64,000 bases of DNA. It comes from an uncultured Draconibacterium sp. (GTDB taxonomy: Bacteria; Bacteroidota; Bacteroidia; Bacteroidales; Prolixibacteraceae). The notes beneath the pieces were generated by a model. The model had not been told where the DNA came from, ran no database searches, and saw nothing but the letters and a program-made list of their open reading frames with translations. A program made the translations under genes and the position numbers. Position 1 is the first letter of the stretch. Each line of letters begins with the position of its first letter. Shown here piece after piece: positions 17,596-26,262 of the stretch. The DNA lies in NCBI RefSeq assembly GCF_963676815.1, contig NZ_OY781365.1:5986501-6050500 (forward strand). The letters run 5' to 3'.

Positions 17596-17738
17596 ATTGG
17601 AATGAGGGGCTACAAAAATTCGATTAGACTGAACAGACTCAGACATTTAAATATAAAAATGCAAGAGATATTTATCTAATACATATGATTTGTAAATTTG
17701 AAGATTAACCAAACTATATACTTAAAACCCTTAAAATT

Positions 17739-20426
17739 ATGGGAGGCAATGCTGGAATAAGAGGCTATATAATTCAAACTATTATTTGTTTATTAGATGC
17801 TCTAGAAAAAGACAACCAATGGATTTCTGTAACACTAGAACCCCTTGATGAATCTGAAAAAGTTGATATTAGATGGAAATACCCCAATGATATTGTAAAA
17901 CTAAGTCAGGTAAAATCTTCCGAGAATGTTATCAAGTACCGCTCTGCGTGCCAATGGTGTAAAGACTTAGAGACACATTCCCCCAATGCGACAGACTATG
18001 AATTGCTTTTAATCGGAAATGTTGATGACAAAATTCTTGATGCAAAAAAAATAAATAATGTAAAGATTGGTGAAATCAAGCCTCTTAACACTGATTTTTT
18101 AATCGACCAAGCATCTACAAAGATTGACAGATACTATGAAGGTAAGAATAAAATAAAAATTTCTTCACAAGTTAGAGAGCTTATTGTCAAAGCTCTAACT
18201 TTAGAATTTGGAGCAAGTTCAATTGTAGGAAAAGAAATAATAAGAGATGAATTTGATTCATTATTATTAAACTGGATTAGTGCAGTAGAAAATCAAATAG
18301 AAATTAATCCTTTTACATCTTTAGCCCCTCCTACAGAAAACAAAAAGACACCTATTAATCAGCGAATTGTAAAAAAAATATTAGAGCTTATTGGTTGGCA
18401 TCAATTCGGAGAAAATTATGGTGTTGATGTATATAATGAAAAAATAGATGATAAAGAACTGCATTCAATCGACTTTTATGGTAATTTCGAAAGTAAGTTA
18501 AAGGAAAATTCTGGCGATTATTTAATGATTTCATCCTTACACTCACTTAGCTATCCGAACTCATCAAAGCAAGAAATATCTAAATATCTAAATGATACAA
18601 GTTTCGTGTATGCTGATTTTGAGGAAAAGAATAAGATACCATTGAAAAGATACGACTCTACCGATGTTTACAGTTTATTATTTTGGTTTTCGACAAATAA
18701 TAGGGAATTAGATTTTGACTTTATTCATCACACAAAAGAAAATTACAAACGAACTTTATTAAATGAAAACATCACTTATTTCTTAATAGATAATAATAAA
18801 GCTACTTTTTTGATTAGCTGTATTACAACTGCAAAAAATTACAGACCCGATATTCCAGTAAAATTTGCTTACCCAATTACAGAAGCAAATCAAAGTCCTC
18901 ATAGAATTGGAGAAAGAGGATTTAAATTACCAACTCATTTTATTAACTCTTCTGTATTACCTCTTACAAAAGAAGATAAAAACAAAATAAGTTTTCTTTT
19001 ATTTTGTTCGGATTCATTCTCGCCAGAAGCATTAAAGAAACTAATATGGTTAACAATTAGCTTAACTAGTGGCTATGGCAATGAATACATACTCTATTTT
19101 CCTGATTATAATGAAGATAATGACAAAAATGAAGCCTTAGAAATCATTCGTTCTTTTAATGAAGATTTGTTAGATGAAAAGATTCGAATTCGGAAATACA
19201 ATAGTATTGATATCGACGCTTTAGATTCTTTGGCTGATACAAAAACTATTACTTTAAAAAATGAAAATTACAATGAAAATGAAGAAAGTTCTTCAGTTAA
19301 TGAAAAACTCTTAAATGAAGCTTTTATAAATATGCTTCCTTATGGTAGCATATTAAAACCATTTTTAAAAACAGATGCAATCACTGCAAATGATATTAAA
19401 TTCTTCTTAGCGAAGAAAGGTATTTACACTAAAAATGCAGATATAAAATCGCTAATTGATTTAATGACATCTTTATTATTCAGTCCAAAGGAACTTGAAG
19501 ACTTTAAATCATATATTGATATAAAAGGAAAAACAGTTAACACAACCGATGAATTCTTTAATATAAAACAAGATGCTCCTTTAGAAACGGTATTTCAAGG
19601 AATTAAAATTAACATAGACAATATTACAGATGATTTGAATGTAAAAATTGTCAATTCAGACGAATTTAAAATTGAGTCTAATTCAAAAAAGGATGAATAT
19701 AAAATCACCTTAATAACAGAAACAAAAGACGCAACAAGTAGTTTATTAGTTAATACGAAGCCAGGCAAAGCAGAAGTTGTCATTAAAAAGAAAGATAATC
19801 AATTAGTTGTAGTAACTGAAAATACAATTAGTAAAACAGATAAATATGTAGCCAATAGATTAAGAAGAATCATTGAAAACGAATTTAAGAGAGTTGATTT
19901 TATTGAAGAAGATAAAATAAAAGTAATGTTCAAAAACTTTAAATCGAATACAGAACGGGTTAATTTTTTACTTAGTTTTAGTAATATTTCTTCGTCAATT
20001 ATGTTTCACGATGCAGACATCCAATCAATTAAATTCAAATTTGACGAAAACACTGAAATTCCAGAATTGTACCAAGACAAAGCAGACAAAGATTTGATTA
20101 TTAATTTTGAAGGGAAAGGATTAAAAACATTGGCGGAACTTAGTGAATTAGAAGCAAAAGAATCTATTTTTCTAGAAGAAATGAGAATACTATATCGTTT
20201 TAATCATTTAAATATTAAAAACGGTTTGTATAAAGTTACATTCAATTTCTCCAATGCGTTAAAAAATAAACCTGAATTTGATGGAGTATTTAAAACATCT
20301 CCATATTTAATTAAAACAAATGACATCAAATTACTATCTAGCATTAGCAATCTAGAAAAAGCATTAGCGAAAGAAATTGAAAATTTAAAACTCGAAAAAC
20401 TAAAACTTTTTAATATAATAAGATGA
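17739..20426 (+). CDS. Large protein with N-terminal Cap4/DUF4297-like PD-(D/E)xK nuclease domain
   Basis: An 895-residue protein. The N-terminus has the pattern of Cap4/DUF4297-type double-strand DNA nucleases: a G-RGY-Q start (R8-G9-Y10, Q13), then E34, D43 in VDIRW and QVKSS (Q57, K59), which together make a PD-(D/E)xK site. Residues ~200-895 are not recognised. There is a region near 400-480 with alternating beta/alpha pattern (FLLFCSDSFSPEALKK, YILYFPD) and a beta-rich stretch near 620-720. The stop overlaps the next gene's ATG (ATGA), so the two form an operon. Likely a sensor-nuclease effector. A described system name cannot be given from sequence alone. Confidence 0.6.
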   Translation: MGGNAGIRGYIIQTIICLLDALEKDNQWISVTLEPLDESEKVDIRWKYPNDIVKLSQVKSSENVIKYRSACQWCKDLETHSPNATDYELLLIGNVDDKILDAKKINNVKIGEIKPLNTDFLIDQASTKIDRYYEGKNKIKISSQVRELIVKALTLEFGASSIVGKEIIRDEFDSLLLNWISAVENQIEINPFTSLAPPTENKKTPINQRIVKKILELIGWHQFGENYGVDVYNEKIDDKELHSIDFYGNFESKLKENSGDYLMISSLHSLSYPNSSKQEISKYLNDTSFVYADFEEKNKIPLKRYDSTDVYSLLFWFSTNNRELDFDFIHHTKENYKRTLLNENITYFLIDNNKATFLISCITTAKNYRPDIPVKFAYPITEANQSPHRIGERGFKLPTHFINSSVLPLTKEDKNKISFLLFCSDSFSPEALKKLIWLTISLTSGYGNEYILYFPDYNEDNDKNEALEIIRSFNEDLLDEKIRIRKYNSIDIDALDSLADTKTITLKNENYNENEESSSVNEKLLNEAFINMLPYGSILKPFLKTDAITANDIKFFLAKKGIYTKNADIKSLIDLMTSLLFSPKELEDFKSYIDIKGKTVNTTDEFFNIKQDAPLETVFQGIKINIDNITDDLNVKIVNSDEFKIESNSKKDEYKITLITETKDATSSLLVNTKPGKAEVVIKKKDNQLVVVTENTISKTDKYVANRLRRIIENEFKRVDFIEEDKIKVMFKNFKSNTERVNFLLSFSNISSSIMFHDADIQSIKFKFDENTEIPELYQDKADKDLIINFEGKGLKTLAELSELEAKESIFLEEMRILYRFNHLNIKNGLYKVTFNFSNALKNKPEFDGVFKTSPYLIKTNDIKLLSSISNLEKALAKEIENLKLEKLKLFNIIR

Positions 20427-21451
20427 TTGATTTTACAGAAATAAAACTTGACTCTATATACATTCATCAAGTAGGTAATAAATTAAGAGATGAAGGAATA
20501 AAAACTTCAAATAAAAACTTAATTTTTGAGAATGAAGACACTAAAAAATATTTATTAAAGTATTTTTTATCATCATTTAATGGGAACGAAATATATAATT
20601 TTCATTATTCAACAGATTTGAATCTTAATGATACATACATTTTTGCAAAGAAGATTTTTGCCAATCCTGAAAATATTTATGATATATCAATTGATATTTC
20701 TAAACATTTATATGATAAATCATCTCATCCAAAAATAAATGGCGGAGAATTTTCTGTATGTTATTTCAAAGATTGTGTATTTGACGGACAAAAAACTGAT
20801 GCCATTGGGTTATTTAAATCTGAGAATAAAGACATTTTCTTAAAACTAAATTCAGTTCAAATTAGACACGAAAGTGGTATAAATATTAATAAACTTGACA
20901 AAGGTTGTTTAATATTTAACCTTAATGCAGAAGAGGGATATAAAGTTTGCATTGTTGACTCAAATAAATCAAAAGACACTCAATATTGGATTGATGAATT
21001 TTTATCTATAAAACCGGCGAGTGATAATTATCATTATACAAAAGATTTTCTATCTATAACTAAAAACTTTGTAGCAAAGCAATTAGATGAACAATTTGAA
21101 ATAAGTAAAGCAGATAAAATTGACATATTAAATAGGTCTGTTGACTATTTTAAAAACAATGAAACATTCGACAAACAAAGTTTTGAAAAAGAGATTTTTA
21201 AAGACAATAGCGTAATTGAATCCTTTAGAAAATTTGACCAAGCATATAGAGAAGAAAACGAAGTTGAACTTTCTAATAATTTTCAAATATCAAGTCAAGC
21301 AGTAAAAAAGCAAGCGAGAGTATTTAAAAGCGTTCTAAAATTAGATAAGAATTTCCATATCTACATCCACGGACACAAAGAATTGATTGAACAAGGGATT
21401 GATGAAAATGGGCGAAAATTCTACAAAATATATTACGAAAACGAATCCTAA
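20423..21451 (+). CDS. NdpA-like nucleoid-associated protein (37-kDa family)
   Basis: A 342-residue protein matching the NdpA/YejK nucleoid-associated family. It has a beta-rich N-terminal half with GGEFSVCYFKD and AIGLFKS strands, and a C-terminal half with a long helical pair followed by SSQAVKKQARVFKSVLKLDKN and HIYIHG. The normal housekeeping protein binds DNA. Here it overlaps the upstream nuclease gene by 4 bases (ATGA), which implies coupled translation and a joint job, perhaps targeting or restraining the nuclease on DNA. It is followed within 20 bases by CGAACGCACAAC, the same boundary motif as site A. Confidence 0.75.
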   Translation: MIDFTEIKLDSIYIHQVGNKLRDEGIKTSNKNLIFENEDTKKYLLKYFLSSFNGNEIYNFHYSTDLNLNDTYIFAKKIFANPENIYDISIDISKHLYDKSSHPKINGGEFSVCYFKDCVFDGQKTDAIGLFKSENKDIFLKLNSVQIRHESGININKLDKGCLIFNLNAEEGYKVCIVDSNKSKDTQYWIDEFLSIKPASDNYHYTKDFLSITKNFVAKQLDEQFEISKADKIDILNRSVDYFKNNETFDKQSFEKEIFKDNSVIESFRKFDQAYREENEVELSNNFQISSQAVKKQARVFKSVLKLDKNFHIYIHGHKELIEQGIDENGRKFYKIYYENES

Positions 21452-21469
21452 TTAAAACAAATAGAACAA

Positions 21470-21630
21470 CGAACGCACAACCAAGAACTGAGCTTAAAAC
21501 CAAATAAAAACCCATAATTTCTCTTTTAAAACAACCTGTTTTTGGGGGACTCCGCTCGCGGCTCCAGAAACTTTGGGATGTAATCGTTGTTCAATTCGGC
21601 AGAATTGAAGCCGTTCTTTGGAGCTGTTCA
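21470..21630 (+). repeat. Boundary motif and repeat D, copy 1
   Basis: CGAACGCACAAC (21470-21481) is identical to the start of site A. From 21550 to 21630 runs a block related to 23451-23520: CTCCGCT, then CGGCAGAATTGAA, then CCGTTCTTT and CTGTTC in the same order. Both copies lie just after accessory genes. They contain no gene. Confidence 0.55.
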
Positions 21631-21758
21631 GTTTATTCTATAGATTCCATAAAAAAGATGTCGCCATGGCCGGTAGGGACCTAAAAGATGTTATTCAAAA
21701 ATAAAAGACCGCAACATAATAGACTTACGGTCTAATATTCCAAGATATGTTCACTTTT

Positions 21759-21965
21759 TTACCCAGTATGACATGGGCGACTACAGTAATAACAACCGTT
21801 TACCTGGCTGTAATAACTTTTCGCTGCTTTTACCGCCTCAGCGCAATTTGTAAAAGAACCTAAGTAAATTCGGTTCTCTGCTGCTGGTAAGTAAGAACAA
21901 CTACCGGTATGTACTTCATGATCGCCATTAGCCTGAGCATTTTTGTTTACATAGTAAAAAGCCAT
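21759..21965 (-). CDS. Small conserved Cys/His-rich protein
   Basis: A 68-residue protein with regularly placed cysteines and histidines: VHTGSCSYLP, FTNCAEAV and a C-terminal CYYCSRPCH. The pattern suggests a small zinc-binding or disulfide-bonded fold. Similar short proteins with YLG-F-C-AV and NGC-YC-CH spacing are scattered through Bacteroidota and other phyla without a known role. It stands alone on the reverse strand, with no operon partner. Confidence 0.6.
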   Translation of the reverse strand: MAFYYVNKNAQANGDHEVHTGSCSYLPAAENRIYLGSFTNCAEAVKAAKSYYSQVNGCYYCSRPCHTG

Positions 21966-22454
21966 TGTCTTTCAGTTTTTTGGTTATAAAAAATGATTTG
22001 TAAATAATCTGAAAATATGAAGAAAGTTTAAAACATATTCCAGTGACGTGAGATCACTCGTTGGAAGTCAGATCAGTTTCAAGTTCAACCGTTAGCGATT
22101 GTTTTTAATATCGAAATTAATATTTCGTTTTTCTCACTGAGAAAGAGCATTTGTTCAGAGAGTCCCTTTCTCAATAACAGTGCCACAACCTATTGTGAAA
22201 TGATTCTGCCATAATTTCATTGAAAGTGATCTTAATCTGCATTAAATGAGGTGACTAATTGACAGTAGTAGATTCTTTAGATAATTGCTTTTTTAGAGAG
22301 ATGTCAAAGTCGTTTTCACTGTTGGAAGCTCTGGAGTGTAAAAAATATGATGTAAATTAGGCTGTCTCAAAAAACAGTTAAAAGTTGATAAAAAAATATC
22401 ATGACAATAGATGATCTTACAAAAAAATACATTGAAGATTAATGAATTAAGAAT
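21966..22454. other. AT-rich intergenic stretch, no gene seen
   Basis: No coding frame is supported. It contains a perfect small palindrome CGAAAT-TAAT-ATTTCG (near 22115-22135) and, near 22360, the phrase GGCTGTCTCAAAA, which resembles an insertion-sequence end but has no partner end or transposase. Confidence 0.4.
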
Positions 22455-23444
22455 ATGGAAGGAAATAAATCTCAAATAGTTATATATCAAACTTCTGATG
22501 GACTAACAAAAATTGATGTTCGATTGGAAAACGAGACTGTTTGGCTAACACAAGAGCAAATTGCAAATCTTTTCGGTAAAGCCAAATCGACAATAAACGA
22601 GCATATAAAAAACGTTTTCAAAGAAGGAGAACTTATAGAAAGTGAAGTTTCACAGAAATTCGGAATTTCCGAATTTCAGCAAAAAGCACCAATTCATTAT
22701 AATCTTGATGTTATAATCTCTGTTGGCTATCGTGTAAAATCTCCGCAAGGCACTCAATTTCGTATTTGGGCAACAAAGCGCATACACGAGTACATTGTAA
22801 AGGGTTTTACGATGGACGATGAACGCCTGAAACAACACGGTGCTCGTTCACGATACTTCGAGGAACTTTTACAACGCATTAGAGACATTCGAAGTAGTGA
22901 AAGAAATTTCTACCAGAAAGTAACTGATATATATGCCACAAGTATTGACTATAAAAAGGATGATGAACAAACTAAACTATTTTTTGCAACCGTTCAAAAT
23001 AAAATGCACTATGCTGTTCATGGGTTGACCGCTGCCGAAATGATTAAAAACAGAGTTGATGCATCTAAACCATTTCTCGGCTTAACCAACTTCAAAGGAA
23101 ATTATATCACACAAAAAGATGTTGGGATAGCAAAAAACTATCTTTCGGAAGATGAGCTTAAACAATTGAACTTAATCGTTACATTATATCTTGACTTTGC
23201 TGAATTGCAAGCAACTAATGGACGTTTAATGAAAATGAATGATTGGATTCAAAAATTGGATGACTTCTTAAAAATTAGTGAGAAAGAGTTATTGAAAGAT
23301 GCAGGAACTGTAAGCCATAAGCAAGCAATTGAAAAAGCTAATGAAGAATACAAAAAATATAGAGAGACGGAGGATAAGAAATACATCTCTGACTTTGACA
23401 GGGAGATGAAAAAGCTAATAGACGAAAATAAGAAGAAAAAGTAA
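22455..23444 (+). CDS. rhuM: RhuM-family protein
   Basis: A 329-residue protein with the RhuM family signature from the start: VWLTQEQIANLFGKAKSTINEHI (HTH-like, about residues 29-51), VISVGYRVKSPQGTQFRIWA (about 90-110) and GFTMDDERLKQHG. RhuM was named from a Salmonella pathogenicity island, but the family is widespread in mobile and defence islands and has an ANT/KilA-N-like DNA-binding start. Biochemical role not established. It stands alone and is followed by repeat D copy 2. The frame is full length. Confidence 0.88.
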   Translation: MEGNKSQIVIYQTSDGLTKIDVRLENETVWLTQEQIANLFGKAKSTINEHIKNVFKEGELIESEVSQKFGISEFQQKAPIHYNLDVIISVGYRVKSPQGTQFRIWATKRIHEYIVKGFTMDDERLKQHGARSRYFEELLQRIRDIRSSERNFYQKVTDIYATSIDYKKDDEQTKLFFATVQNKMHYAVHGLTAAEMIKNRVDASKPFLGLTNFKGNYITQKDVGIAKNYLSEDELKQLNLIVTLYLDFAELQATNGRLMKMNDWIQKLDDFLKISEKELLKDAGTVSHKQAIEKANEEYKKYRETEDKKYISDFDREMKKLIDENKKKK

Positions 23445-23450
23445 GCCATC

Positions 23451-23520
23451 CTCCGCTAGCAATGATCGCAGATCGATGCACAATCCGGCAGAATTGAATC
23501 CGTTCTTTTCCACCTGTTCC
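23451..23520 (+). repeat. Repeat D, copy 2
   Basis: It shares CTCCGCT, CGGCAGAATTGAA (23486-23498), CCGTTCTTT and CTGTTCC with 21550-21630. It starts 7 bases after the rhuM stop. Confidence 0.5.
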
Positions 23521-24127
23521 CCAATAATAGGAGACCAGAAAATGAATAACCAAATCTGAGGATAGATACCTTATGCCCTCAGCATCCTGGTGGGATTATG
23601 CCAATTCAGGGGCGTATTTCACTACATTTTGCTTTGCAGATTATAGCTAGTAATTGTCCGTTTAATAGTCTTTTGAGCTTTTGCCGGATGACGAATTTAT
23701 TCCGTGCCAATCCTGGTACGTTCACGCTCCTGTAGCACACATTTGTACGCTCGCGATCAAATAATCATAATTGTTCCGCTAATCCAACCAGACTAAAATA
23801 CTTTTTACATGTATTATCTTTTAAAACCCAATTTCCGCTTGTTACAGTTTTGGCGGGTGCTATCGAGGTACCTGTTTGTGGCAAGCGGAGAACCTGCGGT
23901 CAGGCCTTTGCCGGGAGAAGTCCTGCGCAAGGGGTAGTCAATTATTTTTTATTTCAATTTTTACTCCACGATGCTGCATCTGCGGCTTTACCCCATCAAT
24001 TTACCGGATATTACTTTTATCGCTTCCCGCTGTTTGGTTTCGAACAGAGGTAGAGGAGGTTATTGCCTGGTTTTTTGGGGATGGCCGGCGGTACGGGGAG
24101 ATTTTATAAATTTAAAAACAACAAATT
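23521..24127. other. Region before the HU-like gene, no gene seen
   Basis: About 600 bases with no convincing frame. The codon patterns of the open frames here are not protein-like. Composition becomes more GC-rich toward 24000, marking the change from the AT-rich island to the conjugative element. The element's left end and attachment site may be in or near this stretch, but I see no diagnostic repeat. Confidence 0.35.
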
Positions 24128-24508
24128 ATGTCGATATTATATTCAAAAATTCAACGGGTGAACCCACGCAACCCACAAGCCGACCGGAAATGGTACCTGG
24201 TGCCCAACCGCGTGGAACAAAAAACAGAAAAGGAGATTGCCGAAGCATTGAGTAAAAACACCACCTTAAGCCGTGGTGAAGCGGCCCTGGTAGTAGATGA
24301 GCTGCAAGCCGTGATCCAGAATTCCCTGCTTGATGGCTATTCGGTGCAAATGGGCGACTGGGGCTCGTTTCAGCTAACGTTTAACTGCACCGGCACGGAT
24401 ACCGAAGCGGAATGTACGGCCGATAAAATTACCTCGGTCAACATCCGTTTCCGCCCCGGCAAACAGATGAAAGAAGCCCTTTCTAAAGCAACTTTTGTGG
24501 CTCGTTAG
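24128..24508 (+). CDS. HU-like (DNABII) DNA-binding protein
   Basis: A 126-residue member of the Bacteroidota HU-like family. It has an N-terminal YSKIQRVNPRNPQADRKWYL strand region, then the HU helices (TLSRGEAALVVDELQAVIQNSLLDGY, about 44-69) and beta arms (VQMGDWGSFQLTF), ending with VNIRFRPGKQMKEAL. These proteins bend DNA and are frequent beside integrative elements. It is the first gene with the composition of the conjugative transposon. It is followed by a strong hairpin (24533-24561). Confidence 0.88.
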   Translation: MSILYSKIQRVNPRNPQADRKWYLVPNRVEQKTEKEIAEALSKNTTLSRGEAALVVDELQAVIQNSLLDGYSVQMGDWGSFQLTFNCTGTDTEAECTADKITSVNIRFRPGKQMKEALSKATFVAR

Positions 24509-24532
24509 TGGCTACTTAATCCTTTACCATCA

Positions 24533-24561
24533 CAACCTCCCGACCGTTTGTTGGGAGGTTG
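24533..24561 (+). terminator. Hairpin after the HU-like gene
   Basis: A perfect stem CAACCTCCC/GGGAGGTTG with an 11-base loop, 24 bases after the stop. No T run follows, so termination efficiency is uncertain. Confidence 0.5.
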
Positions 24562-24675
24562 CTACCCGGAATTCAACAAAGACTTTTCCGAAAATCTTCT
24601 TGATGAAGTTTGGAATTCTTCTTCATGTTTTAGAAGAAAGTTCTTTATGAATTATTTCGGTTGGACTTGTGCCAC

Positions 24676-24723
24676 ATGAATCGTTAGATTCATTAGGAGT
24701 GCTGATTATAAGCACCATTTTTT
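24676..24723 (+). promoter_or_regulatory. Tandem hairpins before rteC (possible attenuator)
   Basis: ATGAATC/GATTCAT (24676-24693) is followed by GTGCT/AGCAC (24699-24715) and then a run of six Ts (ending about 24723). The second is terminator-like and lies 60 bases upstream of rteC, so it may attenuate rteC expression or end a transcript from the left. Confidence 0.45.
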
Positions 24724-24786
24724 CGAATAAAATCTTAAGCCTCTACCCCATTCAGATATTTACTCACCAATCAAAAACTATAATTT

Positions 24787-25620
24787 ATGCTTGAATACAT
24801 TACTAACCTGCGTAAACAGACCGATGAATTAATAGAGAGTATTGAGTCATCGAATACCAATGTCTTAAAAAAATCGCTCGAAGCATCGCGAGTGCTTGCT
24901 GAATCGTTTGACAAACTAAAACAATTTATTCTTTCTTATAAATTTCGGGACGAAATGGAAGAGATTACCTTTTTTAAAGAGATTAAACCGAAATTTTGTT
25001 ACCGCTTAATTTATTACCGAAAAATCTACAACATCGAAATGAACCGCCCTGCAGGAGCCAACAAACAAAAGGAGTATCTCTCCGAACAGTTGAATGAGAT
25101 TAATAAATACAACGTTAAGAGGCTGGATTTTATTCGTTATTACCGTTCGGGGGCTTCTCATCTTGATTCCCTATATTTTCTTCGAGGAAAGATGGATACC
25201 GAACAGTACCTGGAAACCTTCTATTTCGAATTGGATCCCAATTTTTCAACAAACTGCGATTTTAAGGTTGCAAAAATATTATCAAACGATATGTTATCAG
25301 CTTATCTGATGCATGAAATAGAGCTGTTAAATACTAGCGGATTAACGCCATTTCATTTTGGCTTCCCTGCTACCAAACTCACATGGAAAGGAACAAAAAC
25401 AGAATTGATGGAACAGCTTTACTCATGGGATAGTGATAATTCTTTCGGCGATGTCCCCCTAACACAATTATCCGATTACATCCAAAAAGTTTTTAATATC
25501 CAGTTGGATAAAAACCTATCGCGTTCATTTAGCGATATGAAAATCCGAAATGTCCCTACCCCATTTCTTGACAACTTAAAAAATGCTCTGTTAAAACGAA
25601 TGGGACGTAAATCTGAATAA
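24787..25620 (+). CDS. rteC: RteC, regulator of conjugative-transposon excision
   Basis: A 277-residue RteC-family protein: helical N-terminal domain (about residues 1-170) and the C-terminal winged-helix-like domain (about 195-277) with LTWKGTKTELMEQLY and KNLSRSFSDMKIR. In CTnDOT, RteC binds an inverted repeat upstream of the excision operon and activates it. Here the next gene (25792) encodes a small excisionase-type HTH protein with an inverted repeat just before its start, which is the arrangement expected of an RteC target. Full length, normal start. Confidence 0.85.
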   Translation: MLEYITNLRKQTDELIESIESSNTNVLKKSLEASRVLAESFDKLKQFILSYKFRDEMEEITFFKEIKPKFCYRLIYYRKIYNIEMNRPAGANKQKEYLSEQLNEINKYNVKRLDFIRYYRSGASHLDSLYFLRGKMDTEQYLETFYFELDPNFSTNCDFKVAKILSNDMLSAYLMHEIELLNTSGLTPFHFGFPATKLTWKGTKTELMEQLYSWDSDNSFGDVPLTQLSDYIQKVFNIQLDKNLSRSFSDMKIRNVPTPFLDNLKNALLKRMGRKSE

Positions 25621-25768
25621 TTATACCGAGTAAGTATTCATAATAATTGAAGTTAACTTGCTAAAAATCACAACACTCTAAACACTGTTTATCTGGACCT
25701 TATACCCATCACCAAAAGAAAAATGATACCGAGTTCCTGATCATTAATACTCCTTGCTCTTAAGTTTA

Positions 25769-25789
25769 CGGTAATTTTAAAAGTTACCG
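25769..25789 (+). promoter_or_regulatory. Inverted repeat, candidate RteC or autoregulator site
   Basis: CGGTAA-nine bases-TTACCG ends two bases before the ATG of the excisionase-like gene. It could be an operator for RteC or the HTH protein. Its position inside the leader also allows an effect on translation. Confidence 0.4.
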
Positions 25790-25791
25790 AA

Positions 25792-26082
25792 ATGTATATC
25801 GACCAAAAATATTTTGATTCGTGGATGAATCGACTAACAAGTCAACTGGAGAAAATTGGTCGTAAAATTGATCGTCAGGACAATTCCATTACACCAAAAA
25901 TTGATGATGAGGTTTTACTTGATAATCAGGATCTATGTCTTTTACTAAAAGTAAGCCAACGAACCTTACAACGTTTTCGCACTTCCGGGAAACTACCTTA
26001 TCGATTAATTGGGAGAAAAGTTTACTATCTGGAATCGGATGTTACTAATTTTATTCATGATGGATTTCCTAAGAAATTGTAA
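25792..26082 (+). CDS. Excisionase-like helix-turn-helix protein
   Basis: A 96-residue protein. A coiled N-terminal half (about 1-40) is followed by a MerR/excisionase-type winged helix: LLDNQDLCLLLKVSQRTLQRFRTSG-LPYRLIGRKVYYLESDV (about residues 42-85). This is the small recombination directionality factor type (Xis2-like) used by Bacteroides conjugative transposons. It lies directly downstream of rteC, consistent with RteC-controlled excision. A truncated copy of its first ~41 codons is present at 28311. Confidence 0.78.
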   Translation: MYIDQKYFDSWMNRLTSQLEKIGRKIDRQDNSITPKIDDEVLLDNQDLCLLLKVSQRTLQRFRTSGKLPYRLIGRKVYYLESDVTNFIHDGFPKKL

Positions 26083-26262
26083 CCGGCTCTTTACTTTATA
26101 ATTTATTCATTTAAACAAGATTAGAAAGAATGTATATATGTCGAAGATCCAGAATGATTGAGGCTTCATCTGATTCTTAAACTATTCTCGCTACATGTTA
26201 ATCTTTGCTGATATAAACTTTATTCAAAAGTAAAAATTGAATCGACACGTTTATGCAGTGAA

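Noticed and set aside
17470..17679. 69-codon open frame between the PP2C and nuclease genes
   Set aside because: It lies inside the attC-like hairpin (site C). Its amino-acid pattern is explained by the repeat and there is no family match.
22358..22380. Insertion-sequence-end-like phrase GGCTGTCTCAAAA
   Set aside because: No matching inverted end, target duplication or transposase is nearby.
23971..24255. 94-codon open frame overlapping the HU-like gene
   Set aside because: It overlaps a clear HU-family gene in another frame and has no protein-like domain.
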